A stretch of 64,000 nt of DNA from DASXRU01 sp034665305. GTDB lineage: Bacteria > Acidobacteriota > Blastocatellia > Pyrinomonadales > Pyrinomonadaceae. The DNA lies in the NCBI GenBank assembly GCA_034665305.1, contig JAXDFZ010000019.1, positions 1 to 64,000 on the forward strand, in the 5' to 3' direction. The position numbers and the translations under genes were made by a program. Under the pieces are notes generated by a model that did not search any database, was not told the DNA's origin, and saw only the letters and a program-made list of their open reading frames with translations. Below, piece by piece: positions 1 to 9,175 of this stretch (its first letter is position 1; each line of letters begins with the position of its first letter).

Positions 1-3000
1 TCTTCCAGTCAGTGCTGGTTGCGCCCGTCCAAGTGGACACGGTGTTGATGTTCGTTACGGTGGCGTCGTTAACCGCTGCCGTTTCCGGATCGTTGGTGTT
101 CGGCGAAGCGGTGGTGATGCCGTTCACTAAAGTGAAGTTACTGCCGGAGACTTTGCCCTGCACACTCATCGACCTTGCAGTTGGCGGAGTGTTCACGGTC
201 GCCTGGAAAGTGATGGTGATGCTGTCGCCTCCCGGCAGAGTAAAGCCGGCACCGGCGCCGTTTACGATGACGGTTTCGCCGCTGAGCGGACTCAATGGTT
301 TCTCATCGAAAGCGGTGGCTCGCTTGAATGACTTAGGCGCAGGTCTCTTATTAGATAGTGAAAGGAAATGCGATCCTTTCAACACGCCATGCCGCACGCC
401 ATCGGCCTGACCCCGTGCCGGAAGTCTCCGCTCGCCCACCGTCAGGTAGCCGTACATGATGCTGTCGCGATCTTTCTCCGCGTAGGAATCATCAAGTCCC
501 AAACGGTGGCCCATTTCATGTTCAATCGTAGTGAGCAAATCCACGTGACCGGCTGCAGTGTTCAGCGGATCCGTGTAACGACGCGTTGCGGAAACGGCGT
601 GAGCAAAGCTCAAGTCAGACCGCGGATTGGCATCGACAAACCAGCCTTTGCCTTCCGCATTGCGATCAACCTGAATGTGGTTACCGTCTGCTTCACCAAG
701 ATACGCGCCGGACAGATCAGTTACTTCAAACTTGATGCTGCGTAAGGTAGCAATCTGGGCGGGCGTCAGACCTGACGCTGACCAGCGTTGGAGCGCCGCA
801 GTCACAATCAAATCGAGTTGTGACTGACTGAGTGAATCGCTGACAGGACTCGCCAGGGAAGCAAGGGTCGACACCCGCGTTGATGAAAACTGACTGCCAT
901 CGAACCCCCGCACCAGCGGGAACATGTCGCGAACTGAATCTATGCCGCCGAGGGCTAAGAGTAGGGGGCAGGCGGATCCTGATGTGAACTGGTTCGGTCC
1001 GAGGTGGAACGTATCGGTGCCCAAGCCACCGTTACTCGCCGCGATCCATGCGGCAGCGTTCGCGTCACTGCTGCCGGTGTAGTTGAGTAGCTTGAAGACG
1101 CTGTTGTTGAAGATGCCGGCCTCGATCGGGTTGCCGCCGCTCTGCCACGAGCCAGTGATCACGTTCCGGTTGCCAGGCACCGTATGCGCGGCAGTCATGT
1201 CGCCCAGGTTGAGAGCGAAGCAGACTGCATCGCCGGCCTGAGTTCCGGGATAGACGTCGATCGCGTACGACGTATTGCCGGCGACCGGATTGTGGATGTT
1301 GTTGTTTTGTACCGTCGCAGTCAATGAGCTGGCCCCCTGGCCACCTACTACCCAAATACCCTGGGCATCGACACCTGCGATATTGTTCCCCGAAACATTG
1401 ATGGTGGACGCGCCGCTCGCGCCAAAGGACGCCACTTTGATCCCGGCGCAACCGCCCCCGCAGGTCGCGCTGGTGATGACGTTGTTCGTCACGGTCCCGT
1501 TGAATGTGGCGCTGGTCCCGTTGGCTTTCCCGACTGTAATCGCGTTGGAGCCAAGATTATGCGTGGTGACCGCTGTCAGCCCAGTTACGGTGAACGTAAA
1601 CGAAGTGTTCGTGCCGGCCTCCTGCATGAGCAGGCCGTTGGTGAGAGTCGCTGTTCCACCGTTGAGAATGCCCGTCATCGCAGAGCCGCTGTTGGCCTGG
1701 AACATGACGCCGTTGCCGGGCACGTTGTTCACCGTTACGTTAGTGGCTGTGACGTTCAGTGTCGTCCCCGCGAGGTACGAGTTGACCTGCAGGCCATCGG
1801 GATTCCCGGCTCCACTGGCATTTTGAATGATTGGGCTGGTGAAGGTGATGTTTGCCGTGCCTGTATTGTTTGAGACAAAGACGTTGTGCAGGCCGTTGTT
1901 ATTGTGGACATTCAATCCGGTGAATCCCGACGTGCCGGTAAGGTTCTGTAAGTTCATCGGCGTTTTAGCCGTGTTCGTGAAGTTCGCGATTTCCAGAGCG
2001 CTAACGGTTAGTTTAGTGACAGCATTGCCGATCATGCCGCTGTCGTTCGAACCGGTGCCGTCGAGGTAAATCTTGTTGAGAGTCGTGCCGTTCGTGCCGG
2101 CCATGGTCGTCATATAGAGAGCGGCGTTGCACGTAGTATTCGAGCCTCCCTGGACATCGTCGCCGCATGCCACCGCGGTCGTGGCGTTGCCCTTGAAGTA
2201 CATGTTGTTGAGGGTGACGTTGTTCGCCGTGGTGAACTCGGCGCCGCGCGTAGTGCCGCCCTGAATGGTGCCGCCCTGACAATCGCTCGCGCCAATGTGG
2301 GTTGAATCACACAGCCCGGAGCCGCCCGTGCCGGTGACTGTGAAGCTGCCGCTTCCGGTCAAGGCATTCACGGTGATGCCCTTGGCGGCACCGTTGGAAC
2401 TGAGCTTGTGAAAGCTGAATGTGCCGGTGGCGGTATTTACACTGACGGCGCTTCCGGTCGTCGAAGTGACATCATTAAAAGTGAAGTTACTGGCACCGCT
2501 GCTGGCAATGATGACGGCGCCGCCGGTGGTTGAGCCGACGTTATTGAAAGTGACCCCGGTGCTGGATATGTCTGCACTCCAGTTAATGCCTTTGCCGCTG
2601 GTGGTGGTGACGTTGTTTGTGCCACTGACGTTGACCGTTCCTCCGCCCGTGGCGGTGAAGGCGTCGTTGGTAGTGGTCCTGATAGTCAGACCACCGCTGA
2701 ACGAAATCGTCGCCCCGGTGTTGGTCGTTAGCGATATGCCCTGCTCAGTTCCATCACCGTCGTTGTTGTCGGTAATTGCGCCGGTAAAGCTCTTGATCCC
2801 TCCGGTCGTATTCGCAACAGCAACCATCAAGCCCACGTCATCGGTGATCGTGCCGTTGTAAGTGACGTTGCCGGTGCCGCCGTTGAGGTTGAATGAAGTA
2901 CCGGTCGGATTGGTGATCGATGAAGTGGTCGCGAAAGAAAAGGTTCCGTCGGAGCCGCCAATGATGTCGACGCCGGCGTCGCCACCGTTAAGTGTTGTAG

Positions 3001-4606
3001 TGCCGCTGAAAGTGTAAGAGCCGTCCGCGTTATTGAACTGCAAACCATCACCCGCCGTGGCGCTGAGTGTGCCGGTGTTGAAGACGAGTGTTCCGGTATG
3101 TCCGCCGGAAACATTCAGCAGCGAGCCGAGACTGGCCTTCGTTACGTTCCCGGGATAAGTAAAGCCAACTGAGCCGCCATTGATGGTGATAGCGTTAGAG
3201 CTGGCCGCACTTCCGGTCAGACCTGTCCCACCGGAGGTAATACCCAGTGTTCCTGTCACCCCGACAAGGTTGATGTTCGCGCCCGGCGAACTGCTTGACT
3301 CCAAAGTCGCGAAGGTAACGTTCGTGCTGAAGGCGCCGCTGGTCGAAACATTAATCGCGCCGCCGGTCCCTGTTTTGGCAACTGTATTAATGACAGATGA
3401 GCCCACAACTGTACCGTTGAAGCCGAAGAAGCCCGGCGTGTTACCGACATTCAAGCCCCGCACCGTGTTGCCGCTGGCGAGGTCAATCCCATTACCTGCA
3501 CTGGTAGCGATTGTCGGTGCAATGTTGGTCGCGCCGGCGAAGGTGGTATAGGCAGAACTGCTGTTGCTGTCGGCGGTAAAGACAGTATTGAACTGCACCG
3601 CTTCGCCGATCAGTTTCTGGTTAGGGCGCAGGTTCACGCCGTCCGCTTCAGCATAGGTTCCGCTACGGAGGGCAATGGTGTCGCCGCTTTTTGGATTGGG
3701 CGCCGCGTCGGCCAGGGCATTAGCACTATTAAAAGATGCAATGGAGGTAAAGGGATTGCTGAAAGTGCCGCGATTCGAGCCGCCGCCGGTATTCTTAATA
3801 AACCAGACCATGTTGCTGATGGTGATGGTGACGGTATTGGTATCAGTCAGGGTCCCTTCGCTGGTCTTGTAAGTGAAAGTGTCGTTGCCGACGTAGCCGG
3901 GTGGTGGTTCGTAAGTGAAGCTGCCGTTGGTGGCCAGAGTCACTGAACCCTTCACGAGGCCGGCTCCGACGGCGGTGGTATCAGTGGCCACGCCCAGATT
4001 GCCGGCTAAGCCCTGAACTTCCGTCACCGTCAAACCGCTGTTGGTTCCGGTCATAGGATCGACGTCATTGGTCAGCACGCCGGGAGCGGCAATGGCGATG
4101 GGAATGTTGCCGCTACCAGTATAGGAATCAGCTCTGGCAATCGGCTGGGCATTAATCGAACCGCCAACCAGAGTTGTGCTGTTATCCAGGATCGCGCTGA
4201 AGACCATGCCGGTTGCATCATCGGCTGGGCTGGCGCCGCCGTTAGTGATCGTTGCGGTGTAAGTGATCGTGTCGCCGGGGTTCTTCTTGGCACCAAGACC
4301 AATGTCATCAGTCAGTGTGGCGGTGAGTGACGGCGCGAAGAACGGCATATTGAGTGGACTTGTGATGGTCGCGCTGGCGCCCGTTAGGTTGATCGAAGCC
4401 GGCGCCGCCTGCGCATCAATCAACCGGGCGTTTCTCTGAATGCGGCGCGAATTATTTGTCGGTGTCAGGTCGTTCTTAAGTACAGCTACAGGATTTCCTG
4501 AAGCCACCAGCGGCGTCACCGGCGCCGTTAACATCAGCAGGGACAGCAGGCAGGCACTGAAAATTCTCAGCGAACCTAAAGAAACATTTCCCATAAGCTT
4601 ATTCAT
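1..4606 (-). CDS. Giant secreted beta-helix protein with HEMGH metalloprotease-like motif (C-terminus beyond window)
   Basis: The minus frame is open from the ATG at 4606 to the window edge, at least 1,535 residues. Residues 1-35 are a signal peptide (basic start, then a leucine-rich core ending TAPVTPLVAS). Residues ~75-150 look like a DUF11-type Ig fold (GDTITYTATITNGG). Residues ~150-250 resemble a VCBS/cadherin-like repeat (GYVGNDTFTY). From ~265 a pectin-lyase-like parallel beta-helix follows (GDTIALRSGTYAEADGVNL), then some 800 residues of Asn/Gly/Thr-rich rungs. Residue 1363 begins HEMGHRLGLDD, which fits the metzincin zinc motif HExxHxxGxxD, followed by DSIMYGYL, like a Met-turn. The last visible residues, TWTGATSTDW, resemble repeat modules of large surface proteins. 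The protein is probably exported to the surface or medium. Protease activity is inferred from the motif only; the helix could instead be a pure adhesin scaffold. Confidence 0.85.
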   Translation of the reverse strand, partial: MNKLMGNVSLGSLRIFSACLLSLLMLTAPVTPLVASGNPVAVLKNDLTPTNNSRRIQRNARLIDAQAAPASINLTGASATITSPLNMPFFAPSLTATLTDDIGLGAKKNPGDTITYTATITNGGASPADDATGMVFSAILDNSTTLVGGSINAQPIARADSYTGSGNIPIAIAAPGVLTNDVDPMTGTNSGLTVTEVQGLAGNLGVATDTTAVGAGLVKGSVTLATNGSFTYEPPPGYVGNDTFTYKTSEGTLTDTNTVTITISNMVWFIKNTGGGSNRGTFSNPFTSIASFNSANALADAAPNPKSGDTIALRSGTYAEADGVNLRPNQKLIGEAVQFNTVFTADSNSSSAYTTFAGATNIAPTIATSAGNGIDLASGNTVRGLNVGNTPGFFGFNGTVVGSSVINTVAKTGTGGAINVSTSGAFSTNVTFATLESSSSPGANINLVGVTGTLGITSGGTGLTGSAASSNAITINGGSVGFTYPGNVTKASLGSLLNVSGGHTGTLVFNTGTLSATAGDGLQFNNADGSYTFSGTTTLNGGDAGVDIIGGSDGTFSFATTSSITNPTGTSFNLNGGTGNVTYNGTITDDVGLMVAVANTTGGIKSFTGAITDNNDGDGTEQGISLTTNTGATISFSGGLTIRTTTNDAFTATGGGTVNVSGTNNVTTTSGKGINWSADISSTGVTFNNVGSTTGGAVIIASSGASNFTFNDVTSTTGSAVSVNTATGTFSFHKLSSNGAAKGITVNALTGSGSFTVTGTGGSGLCDSTHIGASDCQGGTIQGGTTRGAEFTTANNVTLNNMYFKGNATTAVACGDDVQGGSNTTCNAALYMTTMAGTNGTTLNKIYLDGTGSNDSGMIGNAVTKLTVSALEIANFTNTAKTPMNLQNLTGTSGFTGLNVHNNNGLHNVFVSNNTGTANITFTSPIIQNASGAGNPDGLQVNSYLAGTTLNVTATNVTVNNVPGNGVMFQANSGSAMTGILNGGTATLTNGLLMQEAGTNTSFTFTVTGLTAVTTHNLGSNAITVGKANGTSATFNGTVTNNVITSATCGGGCAGIKVASFGASGASTINVSGNNIAGVDAQGIWVVGGQGASSLTATVQNNNIHNPVAGNTSYAIDVYPGTQAGDAVCFALNLGDMTAAHTVPGNRNVITGSWQSGGNPIEAGIFNNSVFKLLNYTGSSDANAAAWIAASNGGLGTDTFHLGPNQFTSGSACPLLLALGGIDSVRDMFPLVRGFDGSQFSSTRVSTLASLASPVSDSLSQSQLDLIVTAALQRWSASGLTPAQIATLRSIKFEVTDLSGAYLGEADGNHIQVDRNAEGKGWFVDANPRSDLSFAHAVSATRRYTDPLNTAAGHVDLLTTIEHEMGHRLGLDDSYAEKDRDSIMYGYLTVGERRLPARGQADGVRHGVLKGSHFLSLSNKRPAPKSFKRATAFDEKPLSPLSGETVIVNGAGAGFTLPGGDSITITFQATVNTPPTARSMSVQGKVSGSNFTLVNGITTASPNTNDPETAAVNDATVTNINTVSTWTGATSTDWK

Positions 4607-5432
4607 AATTTTTTCCAATGAAGGACAGATCACGGCACACGCTCCGTGGCCCGGCCATGTGCTTAATCGATTCTGATTAGTAAAGTGGCACTGCGGCGAT
4701 CTCGGTAAGCTGGGCGATCTAAACTCTCGCTTTAAGATTCGATGCTCACCTCGTCGTCTCTCACTGCGGGCTCAAACATCGGCTCTGCAACGCGGATTGC
4801 GCTGTCGGCGCGACGTTGTTCAGTTCGAAAACAGCTTGGCCCTACGAGATTCGGTTATCAGTTGCTTGAGCATGAACTCAGCCAGCGAGGGGAGGACTAT
4901 ATCTTCGTTGCTTGCGTGGGAGCGTGGTACATTCGCCCTACGAAAATGCCACACTGAATAGCTGTGACTGTGCTACGGTTCGGCGATTCGCTTTCAAGCT
5001 TGTGGGAGTGTTATCGCGAAATCTTTCCAGGGAATCACAGACTTTGCAGGGAGGGTTTTCAGGCTGGCCCAGGCGCGTGAGTTCATCACCCCCGTTGAGG
5101 ACAGGGAAGAACTTACGACGGATCAGTTGCGGCTAACAGTTTGAAGGAAGACAGAAGGCCCGGCAGGCAATGAGAATGGGTGACACAACGGCGCTCAACG
5201 TACGAAGACGTACGACACATCAATGTAAATACGTACTTTCAAATGTCTCTGGGCGCTGAAAAATGCCGCAATACCTCGCTCGAGCCAGGCTTTTTTGCCG
5301 TAGGGATGAACTCCCAGAGTTCAACGCAGTAATTGATGAGGTAGTAAATGAATTGAGTGATCGGATGTCTTTAGCGTTACGCCTAAAACCGCGTCGGTTT
5401 CCGCTACACGGCCAAAGCTACAGCCCTTCTCA
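4607..5432. other. Gene-free interval upstream of the beta-helix gene
   Basis: About 830 bases between the start of the beta-helix gene and the end of the glycosidase gene. The promoter of the leftward beta-helix gene should lie in the left part, but I see no convincing sigma-70 boxes. Short reading frames on the plus strand (for example 4742-4957 and 5263-5442) lack a good ribosome binding site and a recognisable product. No strong palindrome is visible. Confidence 0.5.
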
Positions 5433-7640
5433 TTATTCCTGAGCCGCGGCATCGTAAGCCGCCCTGATACTCTTGTACGTCAGTTCGAAATTGCTGTGGT
5501 TCTGAAAATGAATTGCCGTAGCGTGCGTCTTCGCCACCTTGAAACACCAGTAGGCCCAGTTCTCCAGATCGGATCGGACCAATTGGTCGTATGTAGTGGG
5601 GCCAATGTTTAGCAGGTTTGTCGTAATCTGCCCGTCGGACAAGTCTATGGTGGTCTCGTCGCTGGATCCATATTTATGCTTATAGCTTGCTACTCGGACC
5701 GCGTCAGTTGACATCATAATAGCCTTTGAAGGGTGCCTGGAGCGGAAGGTCTCAAGGCGGGCACGGATACTGTCCCTGTCCACAGGAGCGAACTCACCGG
5801 TTAACTGGGCGGAATTACATTTGAACGGCAAGTCTTTCACGCCCGGATAACCGGTCAAGCCGTGATAACTGATAATGTCCACCTCTTCATAGTTCTTAAC
5901 GTACCCATCGCCGGCAGGATTACTCGCTGAGTCGGCCCACCAATCCACGTCAAACTTGTCGGGATCGTTCGGATCCGTATTCTGGCGCGAAGCGTTCACG
6001 CTAATGAGCGGACGCCAGGGTTCTGTCCATGGTGTCGCGGGGCCCCCGGGTGTGAGGTCCCCCCCTGCCTCAATGATCCAATCAATCACCTGCGATGCAA
6101 AGCGCGCGGAGGTCTGGTGCGATCCTCTATGCGGTTCGTTCATCACTTCGAAAATAATGTTGGGTCTCCCGGCTAACTCTCGCACCACTTTTTTGACAAA
6201 CTGCTCCTGAACCTTCCGCAAGCCGCTAGTGGCAGGCGGTTCAATAAAAAAGCAGTTCCGGCGACCTTCGGCAGAATCGCCACCGTGATCGCTGCAGCTA
6301 TAGGTCTTGTCATCAAGAGGCGGGGGATTGACGAGGTTATTGAGTCCCCAGGCGCTATCGGCTGCACGTTTCGGATTCCAAATGCTGTTGCTCCATATGA
6401 GGACGTTGTGTCTTAAGTCGTCGTCGTGTAGCTCGTAGTAGTTGAAGAGAGACAGTTGTAGAAAGACGCCTTTGGCGAGGGCTGCGTCTGCGAAAGCCTT
6501 CAAACGAGTGAAGTAGGCCACATTCCAGTTTTCCGGAACCAAAGGCGCAGTTATGGCTTTCTTTACGCCCCATTTCCCCCCAACGAAGTTGAACGGGTAA
6601 ACCTCATCAGCCTCTTCGTCCTTGATCCCAAAACCGTTCATGAGAAAGGCCCGCAGCAAATTGATTTTATGGTTGGCCAAGGAGGTAAAGAGAGGGTTCC
6701 ACGGGTGGCCCGGCCAGTTAACGAGGGAGGCGATGGGAAGCACCGGGGGGCACGGCGTAACATCGACATACTCCTTAGTGATCGGTGGCTGTATTTGTGG
6801 GTTTTCGTTAGCCGGAAAAGGCTTGACGACCTTCCGTTGCGCCTGACCATTTTTTTCGAAGATGTGATAGTTGCCTCCCCGCAGGGTTATGAAATCCCCG
6901 GCCGGGTGTTTCAATAGTCCTGATCCGAGATCACGCTCTACCCACATCCCCAGATCAGGCACACGATCTTTTACATACAGGTAGCGATTCTGGGTGCGGG
7001 CTCCAAACCGTTGACCTCCGCGAATCATGCGCCACTGAAAGATATAGCTCCCGCTGGTTTGCGGAGCATTAACCTCCCAGGTGAAGGTGGCGATTTGGCC
7101 CGGCAAGATTTGACTGCCGGGACTCAAGGGTACCCGAATTGCTCCCCAGGTAGTGTTGTCCGGCGGCGCTTCAGAACCCAGTTGATACCCGAGCTCCGGC
7201 GTCCATGCCTTCGAACCGACATTGCGCACGCTGACGCCGGCCGTTACGGTGCCGCCGGGCTTAATGATTTCGGGAACCGTCACATTCACAATCTCAGCGC
7301 CGTCGGCATCTCCCGTCCTGAAGGTCGCCGTGGCTGGTTTGCTTCGCATATCGCCGTCAACCTGATAAATGGACCAGGAATAGATATGGTTTGGCTGGAC
7401 GCTGAGCACGAACGAAGTCTGTCGCAAATTAGTGTGGCAGAGATATTGTTTGGTGGGCTTACAGTTATTCCCCGTATGCCGAATAGCCGGGTTGGTCAAA
7501 TCAGTTACGCGCAGGGCAAACACGCCCGCACCGCTTGCTACGGACCAGGAGAGAGTTACCGTCGTCGCGGTACTTCCCAGATCGGCATTGTTAACGGGTG
7601 CAAGATTAGTTGGTGTGGGAGGAAACGGATCAAATGCCAT
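5433..7640 (-). CDS. GH5-like glycoside hydrolase with Fn3-like and NBR1-type Ig domains
   Basis: 735 residues, ATG start with AGGAGG eight bases upstream. Residues ~10-105 form a fibronectin/Ig-like domain. Residues ~110-225 look like an NBR1-type Ig domain (IIKPGGTVTAGVSVRNVGS, then SGSYIFQWRMI). Residues ~290-735 form a cellulase-type TIM barrel. N501-E502-P503 within FEVMNEPHRGS is the typical acid/base motif of clan GH-A, and E616 in LTGEFAPVD is a candidate nucleophile at a strand end. It would cleave a beta-linked polysaccharide; the substrate cannot be told. No signal peptide is evident, odd for such a domain set, so it is either cytoplasmic, exported another way, or its true start lies elsewhere. 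It sits alone between the beta-helix gene and dnaN. Confidence 0.82.
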   Translation of the reverse strand: MAFDPFPPTPTNLAPVNNADLGSTATTVTLSWSVASGAGVFALRVTDLTNPAIRHTGNNCKPTKQYLCHTNLRQTSFVLSVQPNHIYSWSIYQVDGDMRSKPATATFRTGDADGAEIVNVTVPEIIKPGGTVTAGVSVRNVGSKAWTPELGYQLGSEAPPDNTTWGAIRVPLSPGSQILPGQIATFTWEVNAPQTSGSYIFQWRMIRGGQRFGARTQNRYLYVKDRVPDLGMWVERDLGSGLLKHPAGDFITLRGGNYHIFEKNGQAQRKVVKPFPANENPQIQPPITKEYVDVTPCPPVLPIASLVNWPGHPWNPLFTSLANHKINLLRAFLMNGFGIKDEEADEVYPFNFVGGKWGVKKAITAPLVPENWNVAYFTRLKAFADAALAKGVFLQLSLFNYYELHDDDLRHNVLIWSNSIWNPKRAADSAWGLNNLVNPPPLDDKTYSCSDHGGDSAEGRRNCFFIEPPATSGLRKVQEQFVKKVVRELAGRPNIIFEVMNEPHRGSHQTSARFASQVIDWIIEAGGDLTPGGPATPWTEPWRPLISVNASRQNTDPNDPDKFDVDWWADSASNPAGDGYVKNYEEVDIISYHGLTGYPGVKDLPFKCNSAQLTGEFAPVDRDSIRARLETFRSRHPSKAIMMSTDAVRVASYKHKYGSSDETTIDLSDGQITTNLLNIGPTTYDQLVRSDLENWAYWCFKVAKTHATAIHFQNHSNFELTYKSIRAAYDAAAQE

Positions 7641-7777
7641 TGTGAGGACCTCCTGAAAGGTGAGGTTTACATAGTTTGTTCCATGACCAGCACTTTGAGG
7701 CGTGCCTGGGTCATTACTCTAAGAAGTACGGGACTTACTTGTCGCTGATCATTTGTAACTAGAATCTAAGCCGTCGC

Positions 7778-8890
7778 TCACAAACGCATTGGCATTACGA
7801 CGTATTTGTAGTCACAACCGCCGTCGGAGACCGGTCGGAGTTGGGCTTGTGAGTTTGCGTCTTTGAACTCGAAAGCGACTTGCCCGGGTCCAATCACATT
7901 TAGAAAGTCCTGCAGGTACTGCGCATTGAAACCAATCTCAACGTCATCACCTTCGTATTCGGTCGCTAACGTTTCGCGCGCTTCACCTTCCTCGGCTGTT
8001 TGTGAAGTGATCACGAGTTGGCCTTTTTCCAGGTGAAAGCGAATTGCGTGAGATCGATCATCAGCCATCAGGGCGACTCGTCTGACGGCATGACTCAAAC
8101 CTTGATTATCAAAAACCGCTGAACGATCGTTGCCTTTCGGCATCACCATTTCATAGTTTGGAAATTGGCCGACCAGAATTCGCGAAATCAACAGACGCGA
8201 TCCGACTTCGAAGTAAATATGATTCTCGTCAATCCCCAGGCTCATGTCGCCATCGTAATCGGCCGTCAGTTTCGTTAACTCGGCAAGCGTCTTGCGCGGG
8301 ATCAGCGCGTCCATGTCTTCAACAGATTCCCCGCCAATATCCTTGCACGCGACGTATGCCAAACGGTGGCCATCGGTAGTAATCATCCGGGCGCCAGATT
8401 TGTCCAGCAGGAACTTTGCCCCCGAAAGGGTGTAACGCGATTCTTCCTGGGTGATGGCAAATATCGTTTTATCTATCAACGACTTAAAGACGTTTCCTTT
8501 AATCTTCAGAGGAGTAGATTTGAAACTCGGAACCTCAGGAAAATTCTCGGTTGCCAGGCCATGCATCTTAAACTTCGAACGATCGCAGTCGACCGTCACC
8601 CAGTCATTTTCTTCTTTCCTAAAGTTAACTACGGCGTCAGGCAACAAGCGCGCGATGTCGAACAATTTCCTCGCCTGCACGCACATTGAGCCGGGCGTCT
8701 TTATTTCCTCCGCTTCAGTCTCACACCTGATGGTTACATCAAGATCGGTTCCGGTGATCCGAATCGTACTCCCGCCGACAGACTCGATCAGTATGTTCGA
8801 AAGCGCCGGGATCGTGTTTTTTCGCTCCACGATTCCCTGAACGAATCCGAGTTCTTTTTGTAACGCACTCTTGTTTATCGAAAATTGCAT
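7778..8890 (-). CDS. dnaN: DNA polymerase III beta sliding clamp
   Basis: 370 residues, the usual length for the bacterial clamp, with three repeated clamp folds and the conserved C-terminal YVVMPMRL. Two copies form a ring around DNA that tethers polymerase III and other repair and replication proteins. It begins MQFSINKSALQKEL, preceded by AAGGAG. It lies downstream of dnaA on the same strand, the common dnaA-dnaN order, but a 285-bp gap with origin signals separates the two genes. DnaA-dependent control from that gap is plausible. Confidence 0.97.
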   Translation of the reverse strand: MQFSINKSALQKELGFVQGIVERKNTIPALSNILIESVGGSTIRITGTDLDVTIRCETEAEEIKTPGSMCVQARKLFDIARLLPDAVVNFRKEENDWVTVDCDRSKFKMHGLATENFPEVPSFKSTPLKIKGNVFKSLIDKTIFAITQEESRYTLSGAKFLLDKSGARMITTDGHRLAYVACKDIGGESVEDMDALIPRKTLAELTKLTADYDGDMSLGIDENHIYFEVGSRLLISRILVGQFPNYEMVMPKGNDRSAVFDNQGLSHAVRRVALMADDRSHAIRFHLEKGQLVITSQTAEEGEARETLATEYEGDDVEIGFNAQYLQDFLNVIGPGQVAFEFKDANSQAQLRPVSDGGCDYKYVVMPMRL

Positions 8891-9175
8891 TGCAACCTAC
8901 TCTCCTTCTGACCTTGATGAATCAGGGCAATTAGCAGCCTTTACTGTTAGGGCTCAAGATAATACAAACTATATTTACTTTAGTAGTAGTAATAGTCTCT
9001 GTGGAATTGTGGAAAAGCGACGTAACCGTTTGTCTACACGCGACATCATTTTAACAGAACGGTTTGAAAAACTTTTCCCCGCCGCTGAGTAGCTGTTGAA
9101 AACTCGCTGCCGGAAACTTTTCAACAGTTGCACCTTCGCCGGTGAATAACTCAACCGAGGAAAAGTGGAAAACAA
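8891..9175. other. dnaA-dnaN intergenic region, probable origin unwinding part
   Basis: 285 bp between the dnaA stop and the dnaN start. The part near 8955-8995 is strongly AT-rich. It is followed by TAG/TAA triplets and two overlapping DnaA-box-like sequences. Farther right, CTGTTGAAAA (9093-9102) and TTTTCAACAG (9118-9127) form a perfect 10-bp inverted repeat without a T tract, so it is not a standard terminator. The gap also carries the dnaN ribosome binding site. The layout matches the downstream half of a bipartite oriC. Confidence 0.6.
8971..9016 (+). promoter_or_regulatory. DnaA-trio-like unwinding module next to DnaA boxes
   Basis: At 8981-8995 the triplets TAG TAG TAG TAA TAG follow one another, four bases (TCTC) before TGTGGAATT (9000-9008) and TGTGGAAAA (9008-9016). 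Read 3'-5' away from the boxes this is GAT AAT GAT GAT GAT, which fits the known DnaA-trio pattern of 3'-(G/A)AT-5' repeats that guide DnaA onto single strands. The left flank (8961-8980) is nearly pure A/T. The match is by eye only. Confidence 0.55.

Noticed and set aside
12..3872. Series of plus-strand frames of 65-183 codons
   Set aside because: All are antisense shadows of the continuous minus-strand beta-helix gene, whose frame I followed without a stop from 4606 to 1.
5263..5442. 59-codon plus-strand frame (MPQYLARARLFCRRDELPEF...)
   Set aside because: No ribosome site, overlaps the end of the glycosidase gene, no recognisable family; probably chance.
7011..7748. 245-codon plus-strand frame
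   Set aside because: Antisense to the glycosidase N-terminal domains; composition not protein-like.
9093..9127. Terminator between dnaA and dnaN
   Set aside because: Perfect 10-bp stem, but no T tract in either direction and a 15-base loop; more likely part of the origin.
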